A stretch of 7,248 nt of DNA. Source: Planctomycetia bacterium (GTDB taxonomy: Bacteria; Planctomycetota; PLA2; JAEUHO01). Every line of letters starts with the position of its first letter. Within the stretch, counting starts at the first letter, position 1. A model generated the notes under the pieces. The model did not search any database. It saw only the letters and a list, made by a program, of their open reading frames with translations, and was not told where the DNA came from. Location of the stretch: assembly GCA_030618975.1 (NCBI GenBank), contig JAUXCH010000240.1, forward strand, positions 1 through 7,248, read 5' to 3'. Position numbers and translations under genes: made by a program. This document shows, in pieces, positions 1 through 7,248 of this stretch.

Positions 1-669
1 CGCCGGCGCGGCGTAGGTGCTCGCTTCCAGCCCGAAGAAGGGCACGAACGTGCCGCGGCGTCCGGCGTTCTGGTCGGCCATCACGGCGACCCAGCCTCCC
101 TTCTTCAGCGTGCGCAGCATGGTCCGCACGGCGCCCCGCTTCGCGATGATCCCGCCCTCCCCCTCGCTCCCTCCGCGGGAGCCCGTCGCCCGGGCATCGA
201 GAAACCGGTTCTCGATGGGCCGGACGACGACCCGGCACGGGACGTTCAGGAACTTCAATCCCCAGGCCGCCGCCTCCCAGTTTCCGAGGTGGCCGCTGAC
301 GAAGAGCCCGCCCGTGCCCGACGCGAGATCCTCCTGGAGGCGTCCCCAGTCCCCGTGGAAGCTGCAGCGCGCGATCATCTGCCGGCTCGACCGGATGTAG
401 CGCCGGAACAGGAGCATCTCGAGCGGTACCCGGAAGAGGCTCCGACACGCGGCGAGGGCCAGCTCGCGATCGTCCTCCACCTCGAGCCCGCCGCGCCGGG
501 CCACGCCGATCGACTCGAGGGCGCGCTCCCGGCGCCGCCGGTCCAGGGTGAACCACAGCCACCCCACGCCCTGGGCCAGGTTGTCCGCCGCCCGGGGCGG
601 GAGGCAACGGACCAGGAGCTCGACGAGGAGCACGGCCGCGTACTGGACCAGTTCCAAGAGTAACTTCAC
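1..669 (-). CDS. LpxL/HtrB-family lysophospholipid (lipid A) acyltransferase, 3' end cut by window
   Basis: This gene reads leftward from a GTG at 669-667 and stays open to the window edge, giving 223 residues; the family usually has about 290-310, so the C-terminal quarter is missing. The N-terminus (MKLLLELVQYAAVLLVELLV) is one hydrophobic anchor, as in inner-membrane LpxL-type enzymes. The catalytic H-x4-E motif appears as HLGNWE (H127, E132), preceded by GGLFVSG. Later family landmarks follow: a basic IIAKRGAVRTML stretch, ADQNAG (D199-Q200) and GTFVPFFG (about 206-213). Enzymes of this family transfer acyl chains from acyl-ACP to a lipid A precursor on the cytoplasmic face of the inner membrane; some relatives act on other lipids, so the acceptor is not settled. 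It is divergent from the atp operon, with an 82-nt gap. The GTG was chosen because it begins the hydrophobic anchor; there is no clear Shine-Dalgarno before it. Confidence 0.88.
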   Translation of the reverse strand, partial: MKLLLELVQYAAVLLVELLVRCLPPRAADNLAQGVGWLWFTLDRRRRERALESIGVARRGGLEVEDDRELALAACRSLFRVPLEMLLFRRYIRSSRQMIARCSFHGDWGRLQEDLASGTGGLFVSGHLGNWEAAAWGLKFLNVPCRVVVRPIENRFLDARATGSRGGSEGEGGIIAKRGAVRTMLRTLKKGGWVAVMADQNAGRRGTFVPFFGLEASTYAAPA

Positions 670-698
670 GTGGGGAGGATACGGCGCGCCCGCCCCGG

Positions 699-735
699 GG
701 GGGAGGACCGGTCGACACCGGCCCCCGCCTCCCCC
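699..735. repeat. Compound inverted repeat between the divergent genes
   Basis: The outer arms GGGGGAGG (699-706) and CCTCCCCC (728-735) are perfect complements. Inside them CCGGT (708-712) and ACCGG (717-721) form a second 5-bp stem around a CGAC loop. The structure overlaps the candidate -35 box and ends immediately before the candidate -10. It could be an operator or a DNA/RNA hairpin. A terminator role is unlikely because both neighbouring genes start here and there is no T tract. GC-rich sequence makes chance dyads common. Confidence 0.35.
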
Positions 736-741
736 TACACT
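712..741 (+). promoter_or_regulatory. Candidate sigma70-like promoter for the atp operon
   Basis: A TCGACA at 712-717 matches TTGACA at five of six positions. A TACACT at 736-741 matches TATAAT at four of six. The 18-nt spacer is acceptable. A start site 6-8 nt past the -10 would fall near 748, only a few bases before the ATG at 752, implying a leaderless or nearly leaderless mRNA. This agrees with the absence of a Shine-Dalgarno there. The match was found by eye and the species' promoter consensus is unknown. Confidence 0.3.
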
Positions 742-751
742 GCCCGCCCCG

Positions 752-1054
752 ATGCCCGAAAAGCCGCGCCTTCCCCGCTACGAGCGCCCGGAGCTCCCCT
801 TCGAGCGCAAGGCGACGCCCCTGGCGAAGGCGGGGTACTGGTCGGCCATCGGGCTGGAATTCGGCTTCGCGGTGGTCTTGTTCTTCCTTGGCGGGTGGGC
901 GCTGGATGAGAAGTTACAAACCACTCCGTGGCTGGCGGTCGTGGGAGCGATGGTTGGGGTCGCGGTGGGCACCTATCTGATGGTCCGCCCGCTGCTGCGC
1001 GAGGCATCGAAGCGCGCTCCACCCGACGGAGACGCGGAGCGTTCCTCGAAGTGA
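752..1054 (+). CDS. atpZ: AtpZ/AtpI-family F1Fo ATPase accessory membrane protein
   Basis: A 100-residue protein with a basic, proline-rich N-terminal tail (about 1-27) and two transmembrane helices (about 32-50 and 57-77). The core fits the family fold of small ATPase 'gene 1' proteins: glycines in the first helix (GLEFGFAVVLFFLGGWALDE), an Asp just after it (WALDE), a Pro at the start of the second helix (TTPWLAVV) and glycines in the second helix. Family members sit at the front of many atp operons and are linked to assembly of the Fo part or to ion (Mg/Ca) supply; the exact role is debated. The C-terminus is charged and probably cytoplasmic. The reading frame is open far upstream, but 752 is the only ATG near the family's N-terminus. 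No Shine-Dalgarno precedes it, consistent with the candidate near-leaderless promoter. A 58-nt gap follows. Confidence 0.8.
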   Translation: MPEKPRLPRYERPELPFERKATPLAKAGYWSAIGLEFGFAVVLFFLGGWALDEKLQTTPWLAVVGAMVGVAVGTYLMVRPLLREASKRAPPDGDAERSSK

Positions 1055-1055
1055 G

Positions 1056-1069
1056 CACGCGTTCGCGTG
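1056..1069 (+). other. Potential hairpin just after the atpZ stop
   Basis: CACGC (1056-1060) and GCGTG (1065-1069) can pair around a GTTC loop, starting two bases after the TGA. There is no following U tract, so this is not a typical intrinsic terminator. It is one of four hairpins found in the longer gaps of this operon. Confidence 0.35.
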
Positions 1070-1112
1070 GGGCCGGGCAGCGACGAGGGTCGGAGGATCG
1101 CGAGAACGGTGC

Positions 1113-1511
1113 ATGTCGACGTTTTCGGGCTACCTGCTGAGAGCGACGGTGCTGGTCGCCGCCATCACCGCGGTGGCGGCGTGGCCCGTGCGCGCCTGGG
1201 AAGGCGACGAGGGCCTCACGGCGGTCCTCCTCGCGGGCGCGGTGTCTCTCGTCGGCGCCGTGCTCGGCCGGCTGCCGCATCTCTTCTTCCGCCGCGGCCC
1301 CGACGCGATCTTCCACGCCTCCATGGCCGGCCTCGGCCTGCGCCTGCTCGGCACCCTGGCGATCGCCGCGCCGATCATGATGCTCTCGGGGTTGCCCCTG
1401 ATGCCCTTCGCGCTCGGTCTCGTGCTGTCCTACCTCTCCCTCCTGGTGCTCGAGGTCTGCGACCTGATCTCCCTCAGCCGGGCGGACCCTGACGGAGTCC
1501 CCACGCGATGA
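1113..1511 (+). CDS. AtpI-like four-helix membrane protein, putative ATP synthase assembly factor
   Basis: A 132-residue hydrophobic protein with four predicted membrane helices at about 7-25, 35-53, 70-91 and 95-118. Short loops contain WEGDEG (29-34) and RRGPD (60-64), and the C-terminal tail is polar. Helix 3 carries an arginine (R77, in GLGLRLLG), as some AtpI/UncI proteins do. Size, topology and position directly before atpB are those of subunit I, which assists c-ring assembly in some bacteria. I do not recognise a strong sequence signature, so the name rests mainly on context. The ATG at 1113 is the only in-frame start nearby. A GGAGG at 1092-1096 is 16 nt upstream, farther than ideal, so translation may be weak. 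The stop overlaps the atpB start by four bases (ATGA), which points to translational coupling. Confidence 0.65.
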   Translation: MSTFSGYLLRATVLVAAITAVAAWPVRAWEGDEGLTAVLLAGAVSLVGAVLGRLPHLFFRRGPDAIFHASMAGLGLRLLGTLAIAAPIMMLSGLPLMPFALGLVLSYLSLLVLEVCDLISLSRADPDGVPTR

Positions 1512-2359
1512 GTTCCGTGATCTCCCTCGCCGCGTCCTGGTCCCCCGTCCTCGCGAGCGGCGACGACCCGCTCTCGCACGTCATTCCCTACGAGTTCACC
1601 GACTTCGCCTGGGCACACGTAGGCGACTACACCGTCACCAACCACCTGATGATGCTGATCGCAAGCGCGGTGCTGCTCCTCATCGTCATGCCGATCGCGG
1701 CGCGCGCGAAGGGCATCGTGCCCAGCGGCTTCCGCAACCTCATCGAGGCGGTGCTCCAGTTCCTCCGCGAGGACATGGCGCGGCCCGTCCTCGGCCAGCT
1801 CACCGATCGGTTCATCCCCTACATCTGGACGATGTTCTTCCTCATCCTCACCGCGAACCTGCTGGGGATGATCCCGCTGGGCGCGTTCGCGGCCCCCATC
1901 GACCAGCACCTGAAGCACATCGGCGGCACGGCCACGGGCAACCTGTCGATCACGGCCGGACTCGCCATCTGCTCCTTCCTGATCATCCACATCAGCGGAC
2001 TGAAGGTGCAGGGCGCAGCGGGCTACGGGAAGACGTTCCTCGGACACGCTCCGGTCTGGCTCGCGCCCCTGATGATCCCGCTCGAGATCGCCGGCGCCCT
2101 GGTCAAGCCCTTCGCGCTCGCCATTCGGCTCTTCGCGAACATGATCGCCGGGCACGTCGTGATCGCGGTCCTGCTCGGCTTCGTCGTGCTCGGCCTCTCC
2201 CAGGTCGGCCCGGCCATGGGGCTCGCCATCTCGATCCCCTCCGCCCTCGGCGTCGTCTTCATCAACCTGCTGGAGCTCCTCGTGGCGTTCCTGCAAGCCT
2301 ACATCTTCACGTTCCTGACCACCCTCTTCATCGGCATGGCGATCGACACCGGGCATTAG
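1508..2359 (+). CDS. atpB: F1Fo ATP synthase subunit a
   Basis: This 283-residue Fo subunit forms the two half-channels that deliver protons to and from the c-ring. The essential arginine is R207 in ALAIRLFANMIAGH. The conserved Gln is Q263 in FLQAYIFTFLTT, and N211 follows R207 as usual. Membrane helices lie at about 46-64, 104-124, 146-166 and 183-202, followed by the two long horizontal helices at about 203-230 and 236-275. By spacing, H216 takes the place of E. coli E219 and E256 that of H245, the arrangement found in mitochondrial subunit a. The R207-to-Q263 distance (56) exceeds the 42 of E. coli, so the loop between the last two helices is longer. The ATG overlaps the stop of the preceding gene, so coupled translation is likely. 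An 88-nt gap to atpE follows. Confidence 0.97.
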   Translation: MSSVISLAASWSPVLASGDDPLSHVIPYEFTDFAWAHVGDYTVTNHLMMLIASAVLLLIVMPIAARAKGIVPSGFRNLIEAVLQFLREDMARPVLGQLTDRFIPYIWTMFFLILTANLLGMIPLGAFAAPIDQHLKHIGGTATGNLSITAGLAICSFLIIHISGLKVQGAAGYGKTFLGHAPVWLAPLMIPLEIAGALVKPFALAIRLFANMIAGHVVIAVLLGFVVLGLSQVGPAMGLAISIPSALGVVFINLLELLVAFLQAYIFTFLTTLFIGMAIDTGH

Positions 2360-2412
2360 CCTCGGAGGACGTCGCCCCGCCGATCGACTGACCCCTCGTT
2401 CCCGAACCACAC

Positions 2413-2425
2413 GCGCGCACCGCGC
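2413..2425 (+). other. Potential hairpin upstream of atpE
   Basis: GCGCG (2413-2417) and CGCGC (2421-2425) can pair around a CAC loop. The stem ends seven bases before the atpE Shine-Dalgarno, leaving that site single-stranded in an A-rich stretch (CCAAACGGAGG). No U tract follows. It could protect or set the 5' end of a processed atpE message. The remaining part of the 88-nt gap shows nothing I can identify. Confidence 0.35.
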
Positions 2426-2432
2426 TCCAAAC

Positions 2433-2438
2433 GGAGGT
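2433..2438 (+). promoter_or_regulatory. Strong Shine-Dalgarno of atpE
   Basis: GGAGGT lies nine bases before the ATG at 2448. It is the best ribosome binding site in the operon and fits the need for many c subunits per complex. It also selects 2448 over the internal in-frame ATG at 2463. Confidence 0.8.
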
Positions 2439-2447
2439 ACCCCGGAT

Positions 2448-2717
2448 ATGGGTCTCATCCCGATGTTGAACAGCTTCCTCGCCGAGGCCGTCATGCCGAA
2501 CTTCGGCACCTTCGGCCTCGCGCTCGGCGCAGGCCTGATCGTGATGGGTGCCGCCAAGGGCATCGGCATGATCGGCGCCAAGGCGGTGGAATCCATCGCC
2601 CGTCAGCCCGAGGCGCGCCCCGGCATCTTCACCTCGATGATCATCACCGCGGCGCTGATCGAAGGTTTCACCTTCTTCGCGCTCGTCGTCATCATCATCG
2701 CCAACGGGAAGCTCTAG
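2448..2717 (+). CDS. atpE: F1Fo ATP synthase subunit c (proteolipid)
   Basis: An 89-residue hairpin protein that multimerises into the rotating c-ring. Helix 1 (about 21-45) carries the small-residue packing pattern, the polar loop is ARQPE (R52, Q53, P54), and helix 2 (about 60-85) carries the ion-binding carboxylate E72 in AALIEGFTFF. R52 and E72 are 20 residues apart, as are E. coli R41 and D61. The Na+-type ligands are absent: the position of Ilyobacter Q32 is I39, and E72 is followed by Gly rather than Ser, so a proton-driven ring is inferred. The N-terminus before helix 1 is about 11 residues longer than in E. coli. An oddity is K37 within helix 1 (alignment to E. coli I26), where hydrophobic or small residues are expected. 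A strong Shine-Dalgarno precedes the gene and a 64-nt gap follows. Confidence 0.97.
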   Translation: MGLIPMLNSFLAEAVMPNFGTFGLALGAGLIVMGAAKGIGMIGAKAVESIARQPEARPGIFTSMIITAALIEGFTFFALVVIIIANGKL

Positions 2718-2741
2718 GCCGGCTTCCAGACCGCGCCGGCC
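2717..2741 (+). other. Potential hairpin between atpE and atpF
   Basis: GGCCGGC (2717-2723, beginning with the last base of the atpE stop) and GCCGGCC (2735-2741) form a perfect 7-bp GC stem with an 11-nt loop. There is no U tract after it, so termination is not expected. A stem right at the 3' end of the atpE cistron could block exonuclease and stabilise its message. Confidence 0.4.
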
Positions 2742-2768
2742 CCCGATCGACGCACGAAACCCCTTGGT

Positions 2769-2773
2769 GGAGG
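2769..2773 (+). promoter_or_regulatory. Shine-Dalgarno that fixes the atpF start
   Basis: GGAGG lies eight bases before the ATG at 2782. An in-frame TTG at 2764 would sit upstream of this site and add six residues before the signal peptide, so 2782 is preferred. Confidence 0.75.
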
Positions 2774-2781
2774 CTTGGACC

Positions 2782-3408
2782 ATGCGTACGCGCATCTGGA
2801 CCGTGATGCTCCTCGCGCTGCTCCTCGTGGCCGTGGCGGCGCCCGCCTGGGCGGAGCCCGAGGCCGAGGCGGGCCACGCGACCGGCGAGGAACCGGCGCG
2901 GGGTCTGATGGACATCTCGATGGCCGAGCTCGTCGCGGCGATCGTCACCTTCCTCGTGCTGGTGTTCCTGCTCGGCAAGCTCGCGTGGAAGCCGATCCTG
3001 AGCGGCCTCCAGGAGCGCGAGGCCACCATCAAGAAGGCCCTCGACGACGCCCAGCAGGCGAACGAGGACGCCCTCGCCCTCCTGAAGCAGTACGGGCACA
3101 AGATGGACGAGGCCAAGGCCGACGCCCTGGCCATCGCCGACGGCGCCCGCAAGGAGGCCGACACCGCCCGCCAGCGCATCGAGGCCGACGCACGGGAGCG
3201 CGCGGAGGAGACCCTCGAGCGCTCGCTCCGCGAGATCGAGCGGGCGAAGGAGACGGCCCTCGACGACATCCTGAAGGAGGTCGGCGACATCGCATCCGAG
3301 ACCGTGTCGCGCATCGTGCGCCGCGAGATCTCGCCCGCCGACAACGCTCGGATCGTGGACGACGTCGTCAAGGACTTCGCCCGCGCCCAAGGGGAGCAAG
3401 GCGCATGA
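2782..3408 (+). CDS. atpF: F1Fo ATP synthase subunit b with N-terminal signal peptide
   Basis: Subunit b is the peripheral stalk linking subunit a to delta and alpha3beta3. The 208-residue product begins with a basic tip and hydrophobic core (residues 1-20) followed by APAWA then EP, a typical signal peptidase I site after residue 24. An acidic linker (25-40) leads to the membrane helix (about 47-66). The classic junction GKLAWKPILSGLQERE (65-80) follows, then a long charged helix (about 80-180) rich in Ala, Glu, Lys and Arg that should form the coiled-coil dimer. The C-terminus (to 208) is the delta-binding region. E. coli b is 156 residues and has no signal peptide; longer b proteins with an extra N-terminal hydrophobic segment are known in some other bacteria. 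Only one b gene is visible, so a homodimer is expected. The stop overlaps the atpH start (ATGA). Confidence 0.93.
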   Translation: MRTRIWTVMLLALLLVAVAAPAWAEPEAEAGHATGEEPARGLMDISMAELVAAIVTFLVLVFLLGKLAWKPILSGLQEREATIKKALDDAQQANEDALALLKQYGHKMDEAKADALAIADGARKEADTARQRIEADARERAEETLERSLREIERAKETALDDILKEVGDIASETVSRIVRREISPADNARIVDDVVKDFARAQGEQGA

Positions 3409-3980
3409 GCAAGCGCCAGGTCGATCCCATCGGCGCGCTCTACGCCGAGGTCCTGGGCGAGGTTGCCTGGGACCAGGGCGGGGAGGCGCTCCTCGTCGAA
3501 GTGGGGGAAGCCCTGTCGGCGCTGGGCGGGGCTTGGGCCACGGAGCGCACCCTGCGCGCGTTCTTCCTGTCGGCGATGGTCCCGCAGGACCAGAAACGGG
3601 ACGCGCTGGCTCGACTGCTCGAGCCCATGCCCCCCCTCCTCCGCCACTTCATCCGTCTGCTCATGCGGCGCGGTCGAGGGAGCATCGTGGACCGCGTGGC
3701 CCTGGCCTTCGAGGACTACATGGACCGCAAGCTGGGCCGGGTCCAGGTCACGCTGACCACGGCCACCCCCATCGATGACGCGCAGAAGGAGGCGTGGATC
3801 GCCGAGCTGCGCACCGCCACGGGCAAGGAGCCCGTCTTCCACACCGAAGTGAAGCCCGAGCTGATCGCCGGGGCCGTCCTCCAGGTCGGGGACACCATCG
3901 CGGACGGCAGCGCGCGCCGTCGCTTGAACGAGTTCAAGGTGCGCATCAGAGAGAAAGGGAAACATGCGATTCAAGCCTGA
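3405..3980 (+). CDS. atpH: F1Fo ATP synthase subunit delta (OSCP homologue)
   Basis: The 191-residue stator subunit that sits on top of the alpha3beta3 hexamer and binds the C-terminus of b. The N-terminal part (about 1-105) is helical with family-like features: YAEVL near the start, LRAFFLS around 50-56 and [14 protein letters not shown] around 78-91. The C-terminal domain includes [12 protein letters not shown] (113-124) and the most diagnostic stretch, [20 protein letters not shown] (153-172), with IAGA in place of the usual IGG. Length is slightly above the E. coli subunit (177). The ATG overlaps the atpF stop by four bases, and a purine-rich GGGGAG lies about nine bases upstream. The 3' end overlaps atpA by 17 nt, so the atpA ribosome binding site lies inside this coding sequence. 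Confidence 0.93.
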   Translation: MSKRQVDPIGALYAEVLGEVAWDQGGEALLVEVGEALSALGGAWATERTLRAFFLSAMVPQDQKRDALARLLEPMPPLLRHFIRLLMRRGRGSIVDRVALAFEDYMDRKLGRVQVTLTTATPIDDAQKEAWIAELRTATGKEPVFHTEVKPELIAGAVLQVGDTIADGSARRRLNEFKVRIREKGKHAIQA

Positions 3981-5481
3981 GGAGATCACCTCCGTCCTCC
4001 GGAAGGAGCTCGAGGAGTTCGAGTCCCGGGTCGACGTCGCCGAGGTCGGCACCCTCCTCGAGATCGGTGACGGGATCGCCCGCATCTACGGCCTCGACAA
4101 GGCGGCGGCCGGCGAGATGCTCGAGTTCGAGAACGGCGTCCGTGCCCAGGTCCTGAACCTCGAAGAGGGATCGATCGGTGCCATCGTGCTCGGCGACTTC
4201 ACCGAGCTCGAGGAAGGCATGATCGTCAAGCGCACGGGCGCACTGATCGAAGTGCCCGTGGGTCTGGAGATGGTCGGCCGGGTCATCGACCCGCTCGGCA
4301 ACCCGATCGACGGCAAGGGTCCGGTCACGAGCGAGACCACGCGGCCCGTGGAGCTGATCGCTCCCGGCATCGCGGACCGTCAGCCGGTGAAGGAGCCCCT
4401 GCAGACGGGCATCAAGGCGATCGACTCCATGACGCCGATCGGTCGCGGACAGCGCGAGTTGATCATCGGCGACCGCAAGACGGGCAAGACGGCCCTCGCG
4501 ATCGACACCATCATCAACCAGAAGCACGAGAACGTGATCTGCTTCTACATCGCGATCGGCCAGAAGGAGTCGACCGTCGCCGGCGTCGTCGAGCAGCTCG
4601 AGCGCGCCGGCGCCATGGCCTACACGACGGTGATCGTGTCCTCCGCGGCCGACCCCGCGCCGCTGCAGTACATCGCGCCGTACTCCGGCTGCACGATGGC
4701 CGAGCACCTCATGTACGAGCACCAGCGGCACACGCTGTGCATCTACGACGACCTGACGAAGCAGGCCGCCGCGTACCGCCAGCTGTCGCTGCTGCTCCGC
4801 CGTCCCCCGGGCCGCGAGGCGTACCCCGGCGACGTCTTCTACCTGCACAGCCGCCTGCTCGAGCGCGCGGTGAAGCTCTCGGACGACCGCGGCGGCGGCT
4901 CGCTGACGGCCCTGCCGATCATCGAGACGCAGGAAGGCGAGGTCTCGGCCTACATCCCCACGAACGTGATCTCGATCACGGACGGCCAGATCTACCTGGT
5001 GCCCGACCTGTTCAACGCCGGCGTGCGTCCCGCCGTCGACGTCGGCATCTCGGTCAGCCGCGTGGGCGGCGCCGCGCAGGTGCCCGCCATGAAGCACAAG
5101 AAGGTGGCCGGCGGCCTGAGGATCGCGCTGGCCTCCTTCCGCGAGCTCGAGGCGTTCAGCCAGATCGGCACCGACATCGACAAGACCACGAAGGCCCTGC
5201 TCGATCGCGGCCGCCGCATGGTGGAGATCCTGAAGCAGGGCCAGTTCGTGCCGATGAACGTGATCGACCAGGTCATCATCATCTACGCCGCGAACAACGG
5301 CTTCCTCGACGCCGTGCCCATCGCGAGGGTCCGCGAGTACGAGCAGAAGCTCCTGGAGCACGTCCAGAACGCCCACGCCGGCTTCCGCGAAGCGTTCATC
5401 GAGTCCAAGGAGCTGACCGAAGACGTCGAGAACGAGCTCCTGAAGATCCTCGAGGGCTTCCAGGAGACGTGGAGCGCCTGA
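3964..5481 (+). CDS. atpA: F1Fo ATP synthase subunit alpha
   Basis: This 505-residue subunit forms the non-catalytic nucleotide sites and supplies the arginine finger to the catalytic sites. The N-terminus [20 protein letters not shown] is the family start and supports the ATG at 3964, which has AAAGGGA three bases upstream. The P-loop is GDRKTGKT (169-176), with K175 and T176 at E. coli numbering but K172 where E. coli has Gln. The Walker B strand is CIYDDLTKQ (D262/D263). The arginine finger is R366 in [11 protein letters not shown] (E. coli R376). Relative to E. coli (513 residues) the protein is shorter, mainly after LLERAVKL, where a loop of about 10 residues is missing; this short form is common in other bacteria. 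The C-terminal helical domain ends with EGFQETWSA. It overlaps atpH by 17 nt and is one base from atpG. Confidence 0.98.
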   Translation: MRFKPEEITSVLRKELEEFESRVDVAEVGTLLEIGDGIARIYGLDKAAAGEMLEFENGVRAQVLNLEEGSIGAIVLGDFTELEEGMIVKRTGALIEVPVGLEMVGRVIDPLGNPIDGKGPVTSETTRPVELIAPGIADRQPVKEPLQTGIKAIDSMTPIGRGQRELIIGDRKTGKTALAIDTIINQKHENVICFYIAIGQKESTVAGVVEQLERAGAMAYTTVIVSSAADPAPLQYIAPYSGCTMAEHLMYEHQRHTLCIYDDLTKQAAAYRQLSLLLRRPPGREAYPGDVFYLHSRLLERAVKLSDDRGGGSLTALPIIETQEGEVSAYIPTNVISITDGQIYLVPDLFNAGVRPAVDVGISVSRVGGAAQVPAMKHKKVAGGLRIALASFRELEAFSQIGTDIDKTTKALLDRGRRMVEILKQGQFVPMNVIDQVIIIYAANNGFLDAVPIARVREYEQKLLEHVQNAHAGFREAFIESKELTEDVENELLKILEGFQETWSA

Positions 5482-5482
5482 C

Positions 5483-7248
<1,766 letters not shown>

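Larger units (their letters stand above)
670..751. promoter_or_regulatory. Divergent intergenic promoter region
   Basis: This 82-nt gap separates the starts of the leftward acyltransferase and the rightward atp operon, so promoters for both should lie here unless one is inside a neighbouring gene. It is very GC-rich, with runs of G and C and a compound dyad at 699-735. Best + strand match: TCGACA (712-717), 18 nt, TACACT (736-741). Best - strand match: a lone TATCCT (681-676) just ahead of the GTG, with no good -35. The region role is well supported by gene layout; individual boxes are guesses. Confidence 0.6.

Noticed and set aside
17..751. Several + strand open frames across the first 750 bases
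   Set aside because: They are opposite the acyltransferase, whose - strand translation has the HLGNWE and GTFVPFFG motifs; the + strand translations match nothing.
2364..2368. A GGAGG just after the atpB stop, as if preceding a small gene
   Set aside because: No ATG, GTG or TTG with a sensible open frame follows at the right distance before the atpE site.
1430..2596. A 388-codon open frame on the - strand opposite atpB
   Set aside because: Antisense shadow of atpB with a highly charged, repetitive translation and no recognisable domain.
2448..2717. Possible Na+-driven c-ring
   Set aside because: The Na+ ligand Gln of helix 1 is replaced by I39 and the Ser/Thr after the carboxylate by Gly-Phe, so the ring looks proton-type.
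2775..3404. An upstream open extension of the atpH frame, overlapping atpF
   Set aside because: The frame is simply free of stops through atpF. The delta family start and the ATGA overlap place the real atpH start at 3405; the extension is Arg/Gly/Pro low-complexity.
2328..4085. A 585-codon open frame on the - strand opposite atpE, atpF and atpH
   Set aside because: It lies antisense to well-identified genes and its translation has no family features. High GC at third positions removes stop codons on the opposite strand.

Overview
The window holds an F-type (F1Fo) H+-ATP synthase operon on the + strand, running off the right edge, and the 5' part of a divergent lipid A-type acyltransferase gene on the - strand, running off the left edge. 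All assignments come from reading motifs in the translated sequence; no database search was run.

Organism: the DNA is strongly GC-rich, with G/C at most third codon positions. An LpxL/HtrB-type acyltransferase suggests an outer-membrane bacterium. Several details recall Planctomycetota and related deep bacterial lineages: the gamma N-terminus (residues 19-38), the beta segment [20 protein letters not shown] and subunit b with a signal peptide. This placement is recall-based and tentative.

Layout: (1) 1-669, - strand, acyltransferase with the HLGNWE catalytic motif; its C-terminal end lies outside the window. (2) 670-751, an 82-nt divergent promoter region with a GC-rich dyad and a plausible sigma70-like promoter for the atp genes. 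(3) 752-1054, AtpZ/AtpI-family two-helix protein. (4) 1113-1511, a four-helix membrane protein in the usual atpI position. (5) The Fo genes atpB (a), atpE (c) and atpF (b). (6) The F1 genes atpH (delta), atpA (alpha), atpG (gamma) and atpD (beta). atpD is cut by the window edge; atpC (epsilon) is not in view and probably follows.

How the genes work together: a and the c-ring form the proton path (R207 of a against E72 of c). b and delta form the stator. Gamma couples c-ring rotation to the alpha3beta3 hexamer that makes ATP. The two small membrane proteins at the front are probably assembly factors. Junctions are tight at atpI-like/atpB, atpF/atpH, atpH/atpA and atpA/atpG. The four longer gaps each contain a GC-rich potential hairpin, which may set different mRNA stability or translation for atpE and atpD.

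I found no novel multi-gene system. The points worth a second look are residue-level and regulatory: a lysine inside helix 1 of subunit c, a mitochondrial-like His/Glu pair in subunit a, a cleavable-looking signal peptide on subunit b, alpha K172 in the P-loop, possible near-leaderless transcripts, and the recurrent intercistronic hairpins.
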